From Duganella sp. BJB476 (GTDB lineage Bacteria; Pseudomonadota; Gammaproteobacteria; Burkholderiales; Burkholderiaceae_D), in contig NZ_QVIO01000002.1 in the NCBI RefSeq assembly GCF_003416895.1, positions 496,001-560,000 of the forward strand: DNA of 64,000 nt, in the 5' to 3' direction. Positions 40,772-51,121 of this stretch are shown piece after piece; positions within the stretch are counted from its first letter, which is position 1, and each line of letters opens with the position of its first letter. The translations under genes were made by a program, and so were the position numbers. Below the pieces are notes generated by a model, which did no database searches, was not told where the DNA came from, and saw only the letters and a program-made list of their open reading frames with translations.

Positions 40772-42076
40772 TCAGCGCTTGCCGGCGTCCTCGTCCAGCT
40801 GGCGCAGGAAGGCCATTTTGTCGGCGATCTTGCTTTCCAGGCCGCGCGGGACGGGCTGGTACCAGCCGGGTTCGCGCATATCGTCGGGGAAGTAGGTTTC
40901 GCCGGCGGCGTAGGCGTGCGGCTCGTCGTGGGCGTAGCGGTATTCATGGCCGTAGCCCAGTTCCTTCATCAGCTTGGTCGGCGCGTTGCGCAGGTGGACC
41001 GGCACTTCGCGCGACTTGTCCTTCTTGACGAAGGCCATGGCCTGGTTGAAGGCGTTGTAGCCGGCGTTGCTCTTGGCGGCGATGGCAAGGTAGATCACCG
41101 CCTGCCCCAGCGCCAGCTCGCCTTCCGGCGAACCGAGGCGCTCGAAGGTGGCGGCGGCGTCGTTGGCCATCTGCATCGCGCGCGGATCGGCCAGGCCGAT
41201 GTCTTCCCACGCCATGCGGACGATGCGGCGCGACAGGTATTTGGCGTCGGCGCCGCCGTCGAGCATGCGGCACAGCCAGTACAGCGCAGCGTCCGGGTTC
41301 GAGCCGCGCACGGATTTGTGCAGCGCCGAAATCTGGTCGTAGAAATTGTCGCCGCCCTTGTCGAAGCGGCGCGCGTTCAGGGTCAGCGCGTTCTGGATGA
41401 ACTCGGGCGTGATCTTGTTGGTCTTGGCGGCGTTGGCGGCCGTGCTGGTCTGCTCCAGCAGGTTCAGCAGGCGGCGGCCGTCGCCGTCGGCGTAGCCGAT
41501 CAGCGTGTCGATCGCCGCTTCGTCGAACTCCAGATGCGTCAGCACCTTGGCGCGGGCCTTGTCGACCAATTGACGCAGCTCGGCGTCGTCGAAGGAATGC
41601 AGCACGTAGACCTGCGAGCGCGACAGCAGCGCCGAGTTGACTTCGAACGAAGGATTCTCGGTGGTGGCGCCGATCAGCGTCACCAGGCCGGATTCGGCGT
41701 ACGGCAGCAAGGCGTCCTGCTGCGATTTGTTGAAGCGGTGGATCTCGTCGACGAACAAGATCGTATGCTTGCCCATGTCCAGGTTGTGCTGGGCTTGCTC
41801 CATCGCGGCGCGGATGTCCTTCACGCCGGAGAACACGGCCGACAAGGCGATGAACTCGCACTCGTAGGCGTTGGCGGTCAGCCGCGCCAGCGTGGTCTTG
41901 CCCACGCCCGGCGGGCCCCACAAGATCATCGAATGCGGCTGGCCCGATTCAAACGCCAGGCGCAGCGGCCTGCCCGGCCCCAGCAGGTGATGCTGGCCGA
42001 TGACGTCGTCAAGCGTCTTGGGCCGCAGCGCTTCGGCCAGCGGCTGGCGCGGTTCGGTGGAAAATAAATCTGCCAT
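40772..42076 (-). CDS. rarA: Replication-associated recombination protein A
   Basis: 434 residues, AAA+ clamp-loader-like ATPase of the RarA/MgsA/WRNIP1 family that acts at stalled forks. Walker [10 protein letters not shown] (about 54-62), Walker [11 protein letters not shown], sensor [12 protein letters not shown], and the C-terminal tetramer domain with [18 protein letters not shown]. Third gene of the conserved ftsK-lolA-rarA run, 65 bp after lolA. Confidence 0.97.
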   Translation of the reverse strand: MADLFSTEPRQPLAEALRPKTLDDVIGQHHLLGPGRPLRLAFESGQPHSMILWGPPGVGKTTLARLTANAYECEFIALSAVFSGVKDIRAAMEQAQHNLDMGKHTILFVDEIHRFNKSQQDALLPYAESGLVTLIGATTENPSFEVNSALLSRSQVYVLHSFDDAELRQLVDKARAKVLTHLEFDEAAIDTLIGYADGDGRRLLNLLEQTSTAANAAKTNKITPEFIQNALTLNARRFDKGGDNFYDQISALHKSVRGSNPDAALYWLCRMLDGGADAKYLSRRIVRMAWEDIGLADPRAMQMANDAAATFERLGSPEGELALGQAVIYLAIAAKSNAGYNAFNQAMAFVKKDKSREVPVHLRNAPTKLMKELGYGHEYRYAHDEPHAYAAGETYFPDDMREPGWYQPVPRGLESKIADKMAFLRQLDEDAGKR

Positions 42077-42089
42077 GATCTCTAAATGG

Positions 42090-42119
42090 AAAAACGCCGC
42101 AGCGTCGCAGCTGCGGCGT
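42090..42119 (-). terminator. Rho-independent terminator after lolA
   Basis: Stem ACGCCGCAGC/GCTGCGGCGT (10 bp) with a 6-base loop and a run of T on the minus strand. It lies between lolA and rarA and would reduce read-through from ftsK-lolA into rarA. Confidence 0.78.
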
Positions 42120-42141
42120 CGGCACCCGCGACAGCAGGGTC

Positions 42142-42777
42142 TTAGTTATTATTGAATACGTCGGCGCCCTTCGGCATGACGAATTTAAAACTCGTCGCAG
42201 TCAGCGCCGGATTTTTTTCGATCTTGCGGAACGACAGCACCGAAGTCTGGCCGAACGAGTCCTTCAGCTCCATCGCTTCCGGCAAGCCGTTGCGCAGGCC
42301 GATGGTGATTTGCTCGAAGCTGGTGTCCTTGGCTTTCGGCACGGCCTTCAGCCATTCCAGGCCTTCCTTGGTGCCGGCTTCCGACAGCGTGAAATTCTTT
42401 TCCAGGTCGTTGCTGCCGAACAGGATGGCGGCCGGCGACGAGCCCAGCGCATCGCCCAGCTTCTTCACGGTGACCTGGTTCAGGTCCTTGTCGAAGATGA
42501 ACAGCTGGTCGCCATCGGCTTGCAGCACCTGGTCGTAGGGCTTCACGTAGGTCCAGATGAACTTGCCCGGACGGGCGAACACGAAGGTGCCGGTGGCCGG
42601 CGTCGAAACCTTGGGCGCTTCGCCATTGGTGTTCTTGACCTGCTTCTGGGTGAACTCGCCCTTGGCGGCCTTGGTCGAGGCAACGAAGGATTTGAACTGC
42701 TCCAGCGCGCTGGCTTGCGCCAAGGCCGCCGCCAGCAGGCCGGCGGTCAACACTGCGATATTTTTAAAACGCATCAT
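42142..42777 (-). CDS. lolA: Outer-membrane lipoprotein carrier LolA
   Basis: 211 residues. Signal peptide [21 protein letters not shown], then the LolA beta-barrel half: [58 protein letters not shown]. LolA shuttles lipoproteins across the periplasm to LolB. It sits 15 bp after ftsK, as in many proteobacteria. Confidence 0.95.
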   Translation of the reverse strand: MMRFKNIAVLTAGLLAAALAQASALEQFKSFVASTKAAKGEFTQKQVKNTNGEAPKVSTPATGTFVFARPGKFIWTYVKPYDQVLQADGDQLFIFDKDLNQVTVKKLGDALGSSPAAILFGSNDLEKNFTLSEAGTKEGLEWLKAVPKAKDTSFEQITIGLRNGLPEAMELKDSFGQTSVLSFRKIEKNPALTATSFKFVMPKGADVFNNN

Positions 42778-42792
42778 ACGGTTTATCCTATT

Positions 42793-45177
42793 TTATTCTG
42801 CACTGGCAGCCGGCACCAGAATGTCGCGGTTGCCGTTCGACTGCATGGCGGAGACCACTCCGCTATTTTCCATTTGTTCCAGCAAGCGCGCCGCGCGGTT
42901 GTAGCCGATGCGCAGATGGCGCTGCACCAGCGAGATCGAGGCGCGGCGATTTTTCAACACCACCTGCACCGCCTGATCGTACATCGGATCGGCCTCGCCG
43001 CCGCCCTCGCCCGCCACGGCATCGCCGCCGCCGGCTTCGCCTTCCAGCGTGCCGCCTTCAAGGATGCCTTCAATATAGTTCGGTTCGCCGGTGGTCTTCA
43101 GATGCTTGACCACGCGGTGCACTTCTTCATCCGACACGAAGGCGCCGTGCACCCGCACCGGCAGGCCCGTGCCCGGTGGCATGTACAGCATGTCGCCCAT
43201 GCCGAGCAGCGTTTCCGCCCCCATCTGGTCCAGAATGGTGCGCGAGTCGATCTTCGACGATACCTGGAACGCGATACGGGTCGGGATGTTGGCCTTGATC
43301 AGGCCGGTGATCACGTCTACAGATGGGCGCTGCGTCGCCAGAATCAAGTGCAGGCCGGCAGCACGGGCTTTTTGCGCGATACGGGCAATCAGCTCTTCCA
43401 CCTTTTTGCCGACCACCATCATCAGGTCGGCCAGCTCGTCGATGATGATGACGATGGTCGGCAGTTTTTCCAGCGGCTCCGGCGAATCCGGCGTCAGGCT
43501 GAACGGATTCGGGATGTGCTCTTCCTTCTTCTTGGCTTCGGCGATCTTGGCGTTGTAGCCGGCCAGGTTACGCACGCCCAGCTTGGACATCAACTTGTAG
43601 CGGCGCTCCATCTCGTTGACCGCCCAGTTCAGCGCGTGGCCGGCCTGGCGCATATCGGTCACGACCGGCGCCAGCAGGTGCGGAATGCCTTCGTACACCG
43701 ACATCTCCAGCATCTTCGGATCGATCAGGATCATGCGCACGTCGGCCGGGTCGGACTTGTACAGCAGCGACAGGATGGTGGCGTTGATACCCACCGATTT
43801 ACCCGAGCCGGTGGTACCCGCGACCAGCAAGTGCGGCATCTTGGCCAGGTCGGCCACCACGGCCTTGCCGGCGATGTCCTTGCCCAGCGCCACGGTCAGC
43901 GGCGACGGATTGTCGTTGTAGACCTTGGAACCGACGATCTCGCTCAGGCGCACGATCTGGCGCTTGGGATTCGGCAGCTCCAGCGCCATGTAGTTCTTGC
44001 CCGGAATGGTCTCGACCACACGGATCGAGGTCAGCGACAACGAACGCGCCAGGTCGCGCGCCAGGCCGACGATCTGGCTGCCCTTGACGCCGGTGGCCGG
44101 CTCGATTTCGTAACGCGTGACGACCGGGCCCGGATAGGCCGCCACCACCTTGGCTTCGACGCCGAAGTCGGACAGCTTCTTCTCGATCAGGCGGCTGGTG
44201 AATTCCAGCGTTTCGATCGACACGGTTTCCTGCACCTCGGCCGCCTCGTCCAGCAGGGACAGGGCCGGCAGCTGGCTGTCGCCGCTCAGGTCCTGGAACA
44301 GATTGGCCTGGCGTTCCTTCTCCACACGCTCGGACTTGACCACGGTAACCACCTGCGGCTCGATCTTGACCGGCGCCGCCGCCACCGGATGCTTCTCGAC
44401 GTGCTTGGCGCGTTCGATGACCACCACCTCTTCGCGCTTGACGGCCGCGACCTCGCCCTGGCGGCGGTCTTCGCGGTACTGGTAGCGCTGGATGAACCAG
44501 TCGATGACCGTCTCGATGCCGCCGCCGATGCGCTCGGCCAAGGTCAGCCACGAGACGTGGAAGAACAGGCTCAGGCCCAGGCCGAACAGCAGCAACAGCA
44601 GCAGGGTCGCGCCGGTGAAGCCGAACGCCACGTGGGCCGAATGGCCGATCAACTGCCCCAGCACGCCGCCCGGCGCGCGCGGCAGTTGCACATGCAAGGT
44701 GTACATGCGCAGGTATTCCAGCCCGACGCTGCCGATAAACAGCAGCACGAAGCCTATCCCGCGTATCAACGGTTCCTGCGCGTGTTCCGGATCAGGTTCC
44801 TTGGACAGCACATATTTCTGCGTCAGCCGGCGATAACCGAGCCAGACGATGCGCAGCAGGCAAAACGCCCACCACCAGGCCGAAAAACCGAAGATATACA
44901 GCAGCAAGTCGGACAGCCAGGCGCCAGCGCGCCCGCCGAGGTTGTGCACTTTGGGCACCAGCGTTTCGTGGGACCAGCCAGGGTCCATCTTGTCGTAGCT
45001 GATGAGTATCAGCACGAAATACAGGCCGAGCACGGCCAGCGCAAGCCAGCGCGCCTCGGACAGCAGCCGCACCAGCCGATTGGGCAGGGGCTGGCGTTCG
45101 GTCGGGGTGCGGGTATAGGCGGAAGATCCGGCGGAAGAGGCTTTTGGCATGCGTTCCTGAACTTTTTTACTGCTCAT
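42793..45177 (-). CDS. ftsK: DNA translocase FtsK
   Basis: 794 residues. Four N-terminal membrane segments anchor it at the septum. A short linker lacks the long Pro/Gln region of E. coli FtsK. The motor has Walker [16 protein letters not shown] and Walker [18 protein letters not shown]-terminal gamma winged helix ([37 protein letters not shown]) reads KOPS sequences. Pumps DNA and activates XerCD resolution. Divergent from trxB. Confidence 0.97.
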   Translation of the reverse strand: MSSKKVQERMPKASSAGSSAYTRTPTERQPLPNRLVRLLSEARWLALAVLGLYFVLILISYDKMDPGWSHETLVPKVHNLGGRAGAWLSDLLLYIFGFSAWWWAFCLLRIVWLGYRRLTQKYVLSKEPDPEHAQEPLIRGIGFVLLFIGSVGLEYLRMYTLHVQLPRAPGGVLGQLIGHSAHVAFGFTGATLLLLLLFGLGLSLFFHVSWLTLAERIGGGIETVIDWFIQRYQYREDRRQGEVAAVKREEVVVIERAKHVEKHPVAAAPVKIEPQVVTVVKSERVEKERQANLFQDLSGDSQLPALSLLDEAAEVQETVSIETLEFTSRLIEKKLSDFGVEAKVVAAYPGPVVTRYEIEPATGVKGSQIVGLARDLARSLSLTSIRVVETIPGKNYMALELPNPKRQIVRLSEIVGSKVYNDNPSPLTVALGKDIAGKAVVADLAKMPHLLVAGTTGSGKSVGINATILSLLYKSDPADVRMILIDPKMLEMSVYEGIPHLLAPVVTDMRQAGHALNWAVNEMERRYKLMSKLGVRNLAGYNAKIAEAKKKEEHIPNPFSLTPDSPEPLEKLPTIVIIIDELADLMMVVGKKVEELIARIAQKARAAGLHLILATQRPSVDVITGLIKANIPTRIAFQVSSKIDSRTILDQMGAETLLGMGDMLYMPPGTGLPVRVHGAFVSDEEVHRVVKHLKTTGEPNYIEGILEGGTLEGEAGGGDAVAGEGGGEADPMYDQAVQVVLKNRRASISLVQRHLRIGYNRAARLLEQMENSGVVSAMQSNGNRDILVPAASAE

Positions 45178-45273
45178 AGGTATAAAGGTGTTGCAATCTT
45201 ATCGGTCAGGAAATAATCAGGTATGGCTATTCTAAGGCATATGGGCCCCAACCGGCCCGACGATTCATCCTGA

Positions 45274-46353
<1,080 letters not shown>

Positions 46354-46357
46354 TAGC

Positions 46358-47026
46358 GTGGAACTGAAAGACTTCGCCGACCTGAAATCGCTGGCCAAGC
46401 AGCTCAAGGAGCAGGCCGACACGCGCGCCGCCGCCGAGGCGGAGCGCGTCAAGCGGGAAAAGGTACAGGCAGTGGAAGCGAATATCTTCCAGTCCAGCCT
46501 GGGCGGCGTCAAACGCATGCCGGTGTCGGACCGCTATGTGCCGCAGATGCCGAAGACTGCGTCCGTAGCCGCTGCGCCGGCCCGCAAGCTGACGCAGGCC
46601 GAGGACGACGCGGCCGTGCTGCGCGAGTCGCTGTCCGACCTGTTTGAAGTCGATCATTATCTGGAAGAAGATCCGGCGCTGAACTACGCCGCTCCCGGCG
46701 TCGGCCCGGACGTGGTGAAGAAGATGCGCAAGGGCCACTGGCCAGTGCAGGATGAGCTGGACCTGCACGGCCTGCGCCGCGACGATGCGCGCGATGCCAT
46801 CGGCGATTTCCTGCGCAAGTCGGCCATGCGCAACCACCGTTGCGTGTGCGTGATTCACGGCCGTGGTTTCGGCTCCAGGAGCCAGGAACCGGTGCTCAAG
46901 TCCATGGTGCACAGCTGGCTGGTGCAGAAGGAAGAAGTCGTGGCCTTCTGCCAGGCACGCCCTTCCGAAGGCGGCGAAGGGGCGTTGATCGTGCTGCTGC
47001 GCGCCGCGCTGCAAGTTCAGCGTTAA
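46358..47026 (+). CDS. Smr (MutS2 C-terminal-like) nuclease-domain protein
   Basis: 222 residues from GTG 46358; AGGAG at the end of trxB is at a good distance, so translation is probably coupled. A charged N-terminal helix (about 1-40) and disordered linker precede the Smr domain: QDELDLHGLRRDDARDAI, VCVIHGRGFGSRSQEP and EGGEGALIVLLR. The DLHG and HGRG motifs are characteristic. Stand-alone Smr proteins are DNA- or RNA-nicking enzymes, some acting in ribosome rescue (SmrB). Confidence 0.9.
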   Translation: MELKDFADLKSLAKQLKEQADTRAAAEAERVKREKVQAVEANIFQSSLGGVKRMPVSDRYVPQMPKTASVAAAPARKLTQAEDDAAVLRESLSDLFEVDHYLEEDPALNYAAPGVGPDVVKKMRKGHWPVQDELDLHGLRRDDARDAIGDFLRKSAMRNHRCVCVIHGRGFGSRSQEPVLKSMVHSWLVQKEEVVAFCQARPSEGGEGALIVLLRAALQVQR

Positions 47027-47916
47027 GGCGTAACGGCTGCCCACTCGCTGCGCAGCCAATCGAAGAAAGCCTGCACCGGCGGATGCCGCTCCCGGCCCGG
47101 TACGCACAACACGGTGTACGTGCCGCCGGCGATCTGCAGGTCCGGCCGTGCGGCCTTCAACAGCCCCCTCTGCTCCGTATCGGCGACCAGGATGGAGCTT
47201 GCCATCACCAGCCCCTGCCCGGCGATCGCCGCCTGCAACGCATACATTTCCTCCGCATATTCCCGCAGCGCCGAGCCAGGTAGCCAGTTCTTGCCGGCCG
47301 CCTCGCACCATGCACGCCAGCTGTCGCGGTACAGCGTGGACTTGGCCCAGTGGACCGAAATCAGCGACGGCGACGCTTGGTCCATCAACTCATCCACCCT
47401 GCCCGGCGCGCCGTAGACGCCGAACGACTCGACCATGCTGCCCGGACTGTACATGTCCAAATACGGGCCGCCACCGTAGCGGATCGCGACGTCGACGCTG
47501 GCGTCCTGCTGCAAGTCGATGGGCGTGGTCGAGGTATCCAGCCGCAGATTGACTTCCGGATGCAGGGCGTAGAACCGGTCCAGCCGGGGAATCAGCCACA
47601 GCGCGGCAAATGACGAGGCGGTGGTCACGGTCAGGCGGCCAGCCACCGGCGCCGCGCGCAGGCTGTTGGTGACCTGCGCCAGGTCGGCCAGCGCCGAGTG
47701 CAGCGAGTGGAACAGCGTCTCGCCCTTGGGCGTAAGCCGTACGCCGCGCGGCAGGCGGTCGAACAGCGCCACGCCCAGCCATTCCTCCAGCGTCCGCACC
47801 TGATGCGACACCGCGCCCGGCGTCACCGCCAGTTCATCGGCCGCCAGCTTGAAGCTCAGGTGGCGCGCCGACGATTCGAAAGTACGCAGCGCGACAACCG
47901 GTAAAGCACGAAACAT
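47023..47916 (-). CDS. LysR-type regulator (GcvA-like)
   Basis: 297 residues. Helix-turn-helix: ALRTFESSARHLSFKLAADELAVTPGAVSHQVRTLEEWLGVALFDRLPRGVRLT. The effector domain has the NLRLDTSTTPIDLQQDASVDVAIRYGGG segment typical of the GcvA group. It is divergent from an azoreductase gene (115 bp apart), which is the likely target. Its stop overlaps the Smr stop by four bases. Confidence 0.92.
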   Translation of the reverse strand: MFRALPVVALRTFESSARHLSFKLAADELAVTPGAVSHQVRTLEEWLGVALFDRLPRGVRLTPKGETLFHSLHSALADLAQVTNSLRAAPVAGRLTVTTASSFAALWLIPRLDRFYALHPEVNLRLDTSTTPIDLQQDASVDVAIRYGGGPYLDMYSPGSMVESFGVYGAPGRVDELMDQASPSLISVHWAKSTLYRDSWRAWCEAAGKNWLPGSALREYAEEMYALQAAIAGQGLVMASSILVADTEQRGLLKAARPDLQIAGGTYTVLCVPGRERHPPVQAFFDWLRSEWAAVTP

Positions 47917-48031
47917 GGTGTGTCCTCAAGTGAATCCAATTCGTCTGGCATCAATTCAGCTGGTTTGTTGGGTGCGACAGCGCGGCCTATAGTCATTGCA
48001 CGACAACCAACGAGCATACCGCATCTACATC

Positions 48032-48718
48032 ATGACCACACTACTGCACCTCGACTCCAGCGCCCGCCCCGGCAACTCCGCAGACCAGCCGTTCGGCTCA
48101 CATACCCGGCGCCTGACGTCGCGCTTCGTCACCCGCTGGCAGGCGGCGCATCCCGACGACACCGTGATCTATCGCGACCTGGGCGCCCATCCGCCGCAGC
48201 ACGTGACGGGCGAATGGATCCATGCCGCCTTTACCAAGCCGGAGCAGCGCCTGCCGTGGATGCACGCGGTGCTGCAAGAGAGCGACCAGTTGATCGATGA
48301 ATTGTGCGCGGCCGACCTGGTCGTAGCCGGCGTGCCGATGTATAACTTCAACGTGCCGGCCCAGTTCAAGGCCTATATCGACAACATCGTGCGCGTGGGC
48401 AGAACCTTCGGCTTCGACCGAGGCCGCGCCGGCGCGCCCTACTGGCCGCTGCTGGACCAGCAGCGCAAATCGTTCGTCATCCTCAGCTCGCGTGGAGATT
48501 ACGGCTACGGCCAGCGCATCGCCCACATGAACCATGTGGAACCGTCGGTCACCACGGCGCTGGGGTATATCGGCATTACCGACGTGCATGGGGCGGCCAT
48601 CGAGTACGACGAATTCGGCGACGAGCGGCTGCAAGCCTCGATTGTGGCGGCAGAGTCACACGTCGAGCAGCTGGTGACGCAGTTGAGCGCGCAGCGGCGA
48701 CAGACATCAGAATCATGA
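48032..48718 (+). CDS. FMN-dependent NADH:quinone/azo oxidoreductase (AzoR family)
   Basis: 228 residues from ATG 48032. Flavodoxin-like fold: LLHLDSSARPGNS (FMN phosphate loop), ADLVVAGVPMYNFNVPAQFKAYIDNIVRVGRTF (the PMYNF signature) and FVILSSRGDYGY. AzoR enzymes reduce quinones and azo dyes with NADH and protect against thiol-stress compounds. A LysR gene diverges from it. Confidence 0.92.
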   Translation: MTTLLHLDSSARPGNSADQPFGSHTRRLTSRFVTRWQAAHPDDTVIYRDLGAHPPQHVTGEWIHAAFTKPEQRLPWMHAVLQESDQLIDELCAADLVVAGVPMYNFNVPAQFKAYIDNIVRVGRTFGFDRGRAGAPYWPLLDQQRKSFVILSSRGDYGYGQRIAHMNHVEPSVTTALGYIGITDVHGAAIEYDEFGDERLQASIVAAESHVEQLVTQLSAQRRQTSES

Positions 48719-48775
48719 CACGTGGTCGGTTTGTCATGTTAACCTATGGCATCATCACTTTGTCCATAAGCCTAC

Positions 48776-49414
48776 ATGAAGCACGTCCCTGTTCCGCACG
48801 TTTCCCTGATCACAGTCATCGAGATTGTCGCGATTCTGGTGGGCGCGTTTTCCGGCTTCGTTGAAGCGCGCCGCAAGCGCATGGACGTGGTGGGCGTGTT
48901 CACAGTGGCCTTCATCACCGCGTTCGGCGGCGGTACGCTGCGCGACATCCTGCTCGACCGAAGACCGTTGTTCTGGGTGCTGCACCAGGAATACGCGATC
49001 CTGATCTTCATCCTGGCGCTGGTGGCCGCGCCGCTGATGCGCACCCTGCGCCAGATCCTGTCCGAACGCTTGATCGTGGTGGCCGACGCCATCGGCCTCG
49101 GGCTGTTTGCCGTGGCCGGCGTGTCGCAGGCGCAGGCCGCGCACATGCCGCTGTTCATCGCCTCGATGATGGGCGTGATCACCGGTATCTTCGGCGGCGT
49201 GCTGCGCGACATCGTCTGCAACGAAGTGCCGATGGTCTTCCGCGACGGCAAACCCTACGCCATCTGTGCCTTCTTCGGCTGCTGGATGTACATCGGCCTG
49301 CAATACACCGACGTCTCCGACGACTTCGCGCTGTGGGCCAGCGCCGCCTGCATCACCTTGCTGCGGCTGGTGACGTGGAAGTTCGAGCTGCATCTGCACT
49401 ATCACAAAAACTAG
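48776..49414 (+). CDS. Trimeric intracellular cation channel-type (UPF0126) membrane protein
   Basis: 212 residues with seven membrane segments in two repeats. Each repeat carries a glycine hinge: TAFGGGTLRDILLDRRP and GIFGGVLRDIVCNEVP. This is the YicG/UPF0126 family, prokaryotic TRIC relatives, K+-permeable in studied members. Its operon context is open. Confidence 0.9.
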   Translation: MKHVPVPHVSLITVIEIVAILVGAFSGFVEARRKRMDVVGVFTVAFITAFGGGTLRDILLDRRPLFWVLHQEYAILIFILALVAAPLMRTLRQILSERLIVVADAIGLGLFAVAGVSQAQAAHMPLFIASMMGVITGIFGGVLRDIVCNEVPMVFRDGKPYAICAFFGCWMYIGLQYTDVSDDFALWASAACITLLRLVTWKFELHLHYHKN

Positions 49415-49430
49415 AACATGCAGGACTAAC

Positions 49431-50336
49431 ATGAACCGCAGCATCAGCTTAATTTTTCCTTTTTCGATCATGCTAGCCGCGCTTGCTCATGCGGAGCCCG
49501 TCGTCGACCTGCCGCGCACCTGCTCATTGGCCCGCGAGGCTGCGGATGCCGGCGATCTAATGGGCGCCATCGTCCGGGCGGAATGCCTGATCAGCGGCGG
49601 CGAAAAAAACGATGATCCAATGCCGCTGGCACGCCAGCTCGCACGCCAGGCGCAGGCCAAGGGCTCGCTGGCTGCCGGCTTTGTGCTGTATGAGATCTTC
49701 GCGCTCGACCCCAAGTACAGCTATGCGCCGGGCGGCAAAGTCGACATGAACAGGTACAACGCGCTGGCGGCGACGCCTGTTGCGCAGCGCGGCGAACAGA
49801 TCGAGGCATTGAATGGATTGTCGTCCGCCGTGAGTGCCGGACATGAGCGCGCGGTAACGACCACGCTGGGCTATTTGATTACAACCATAGCCCCCGGCAA
49901 CCTGGACCGGACAATCGGCATCGCAACCGGGATGCAGCGCGCAAAAATGTCGATCCCGCCAGCATTGGCAGGCGATGTGCAGCTGGCCCAGTACATTAAA
50001 AAACTGGGTGTCTCGCAGACTTCGGTCTCGACCTTCAAGAACGCTTACGGCTCGGCACTGGCCGCCGCAGCGCTACAAATTCGCGGCATCAACAACGATG
50101 CCGCTTGCGAGGTGAAGGACATCAAAATTGTCCGCATCGATGGGGTTGAGCCGATCGCCAACGCCGTGTACCTGTCGCTAAACCAACCGCTTGAAAACAG
50201 CTATCTCGTTCAAGGCTCGTGGTCGGAGTCCTGGACGTTCGCCGGCTGCGATAAGACCGCGACGGTGAAGATGCTGTTCACGGCGGACGGCTGGGGAGGA
50301 GCGCACTATTCCTCCAGCCCGATCAAACTACACTAA
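49431..50336 (+). CDS. Exported protein of unknown function
   Basis: 301 residues. Signal peptide SISLIFPFSIMLAALAHA. The N-terminal half is helical, with TPR/Sel1-like spacing (CSLAREAADAGDLMGAIVRAECLISGGEKND, GSLAAGFVLYEIFALDP); the C-terminal ~80 residues are beta-rich with two Cys. No named family recognised. It lies 16 bp after the UPF0126 gene and 10 bp before a GNAT gene, so it may be co-transcribed. Codon use looks less GC-rich than neighbours. Confidence 0.7.
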   Translation: MNRSISLIFPFSIMLAALAHAEPVVDLPRTCSLAREAADAGDLMGAIVRAECLISGGEKNDDPMPLARQLARQAQAKGSLAAGFVLYEIFALDPKYSYAPGGKVDMNRYNALAATPVAQRGEQIEALNGLSSAVSAGHERAVTTTLGYLITTIAPGNLDRTIGIATGMQRAKMSIPPALAGDVQLAQYIKKLGVSQTSVSTFKNAYGSALAAAALQIRGINNDAACEVKDIKIVRIDGVEPIANAVYLSLNQPLENSYLVQGSWSESWTFAGCDKTATVKMLFTADGWGGAHYSSSPIKLH

Positions 50337-50346
50337 AAAATCAAGT

Positions 50347-50814
50347 ATGAAAGAGAACCACGTGAATACCATCAGCATTCGTCAGGCCGCACTCGCCGAT
50401 ATTGAAGCATTGTCCGTTTTATTCGATGGCTATCGCCAGTTCTACGGACGCGAAAGCGACGTACCGGCGGCAAAGAAATTTCTGATCGACCGATTCGGCA
50501 ACGGCGAATCAATACTGTTTATCGCGCACGACGGGGCTGAGCCCATCGGCTTTACGCAGCTGTATCCGAGCTTCTCCAGCGTTTCGCTCGGACGCATCTA
50601 CGTCCTGAACGACTTGTTCGTCAATGAATTGGGCCGCCGCAAGGGTGTGGGCGCCAAACTGCTGACAGCAGCCGCCGATTTCGCGCGCGCAGTCGGGGCA
50701 ATTCGTCTGGCACTGTCAACCTCGAATACAAACACAACGGCACAAGCGCTCTATGAAGCCGAAGGCTGGGAGCGCGACGACGATTTCTTCTACACCTACT
50801 CCACTAAACAATAG
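50347..50814 (+). CDS. GNAT family N-acetyltransferase
   Basis: 155 residues. GNAT motif A is clear: IYVLNDLFVNELGRRKGVGAKLLTAAADFARA, with the RRKGVG acetyl-CoA loop, and motif B LALSTSNTNTTAQALYEAEGWERD. Substrate unknown. It follows the exported protein by 10 bp, likely one transcript. Confidence 0.88.
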   Translation: MKENHVNTISIRQAALADIEALSVLFDGYRQFYGRESDVPAAKKFLIDRFGNGESILFIAHDGAEPIGFTQLYPSFSSVSLGRIYVLNDLFVNELGRRKGVGAKLLTAAADFARAVGAIRLALSTSNTNTTAQALYEAEGWERDDDFFYTYSTKQ

Positions 50815-50829
50815 TCCTTCACGAAAATG

Positions 50830-50985
50830 CTAGCGGGTCCAGTCCTCGATCCGCAGCATTGGCACTTGTCCAAAGGATTTATCATTGGTGACCAAGACCG
50901 CACCTGCCTGTAGGGCATGCGTTGCGATCAGCAGATCGCGACGCACGTCAATCCACCAGTTGGCAGGGAGGCGATACCGTAACCG
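50830..50985 (-). pseudogene. VapC-type PIN toxin remnant, C-terminal 51 codons
   Basis: The minus strand has an open frame ending at TAG 50830 that encodes the last part of a PIN domain: [23 protein letters not shown] then VPMLRIEDW. VapC toxins end with this D-L-L-I-A and L-V-T-N-x-x-x-F pattern. A stop at 50986-50988 closes the frame, and the N-terminal two-thirds with the first catalytic acids is missing. No antitoxin gene is adjacent. It looks like a decayed toxin fragment. Confidence 0.7.
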
Positions 50986-51007
50986 CTATATACTTGTGCA
51001 TATTGCG
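50984..51007. promoter_or_regulatory. Imperfect ModE-like box, distal
   Basis: CGCTATATA then six bases then CATATTGCG. The right arm complements the left at 7 of 9 positions. Same arm sequence and same 6-base spacer as the perfect box at 51072-51097. It begins at the boundary of the VapC remnant. Confidence 0.5.
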
Positions 51008-51063
51008 ACTTCGTTCATTTTTTGCCATTATCCAAAGTCTGATCTTGCCCTTGCGGCATTTTT

Positions 51064-51093
51064 TTTACAAATCGCTATATACGAAACTATATA
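51064..51093 (+). promoter_or_regulatory. Candidate promoter overlapping the ModE-like box
   Basis: TTTACA (51064-51069) and TATATA (51088-51093) are spaced 18 bp. The -10 lies in the right arm of the operator, so bound regulator would block it. A weak 4-bp stem and T8 run (51046-51066) precede it and may be a terminator fragment. Confidence 0.35.
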
Positions 51094-51097
51094 GCGA
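51072..51097. promoter_or_regulatory. Perfect ModE-like operator (molybdate response)
   Basis: Arms TCGCTATATA (51072-51081) and TATATAGCGA (51088-51097) are perfect 10-bp complements around six bases (CGAAAC). This agrees with the known ModE consensus of CGnTATATA-N6-TATAnnCG type. It lies 25 bp before the TonB-receptor start codon, well placed to repress when molybdate is plentiful. The gene for ModE is not in this window. Confidence 0.72.
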
Positions 51098-51121
51098 CTC
51101 AAACTTTGGGAAAGTAAGCGT

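Noticed and set aside
42310..45216. 968-codon open frame on the plus strand opposite ftsK and lolA
   Set aside because: High GC leaves long antisense frames. It has no domain, is rich in His/Gln/Arg, and lies over two certain genes.
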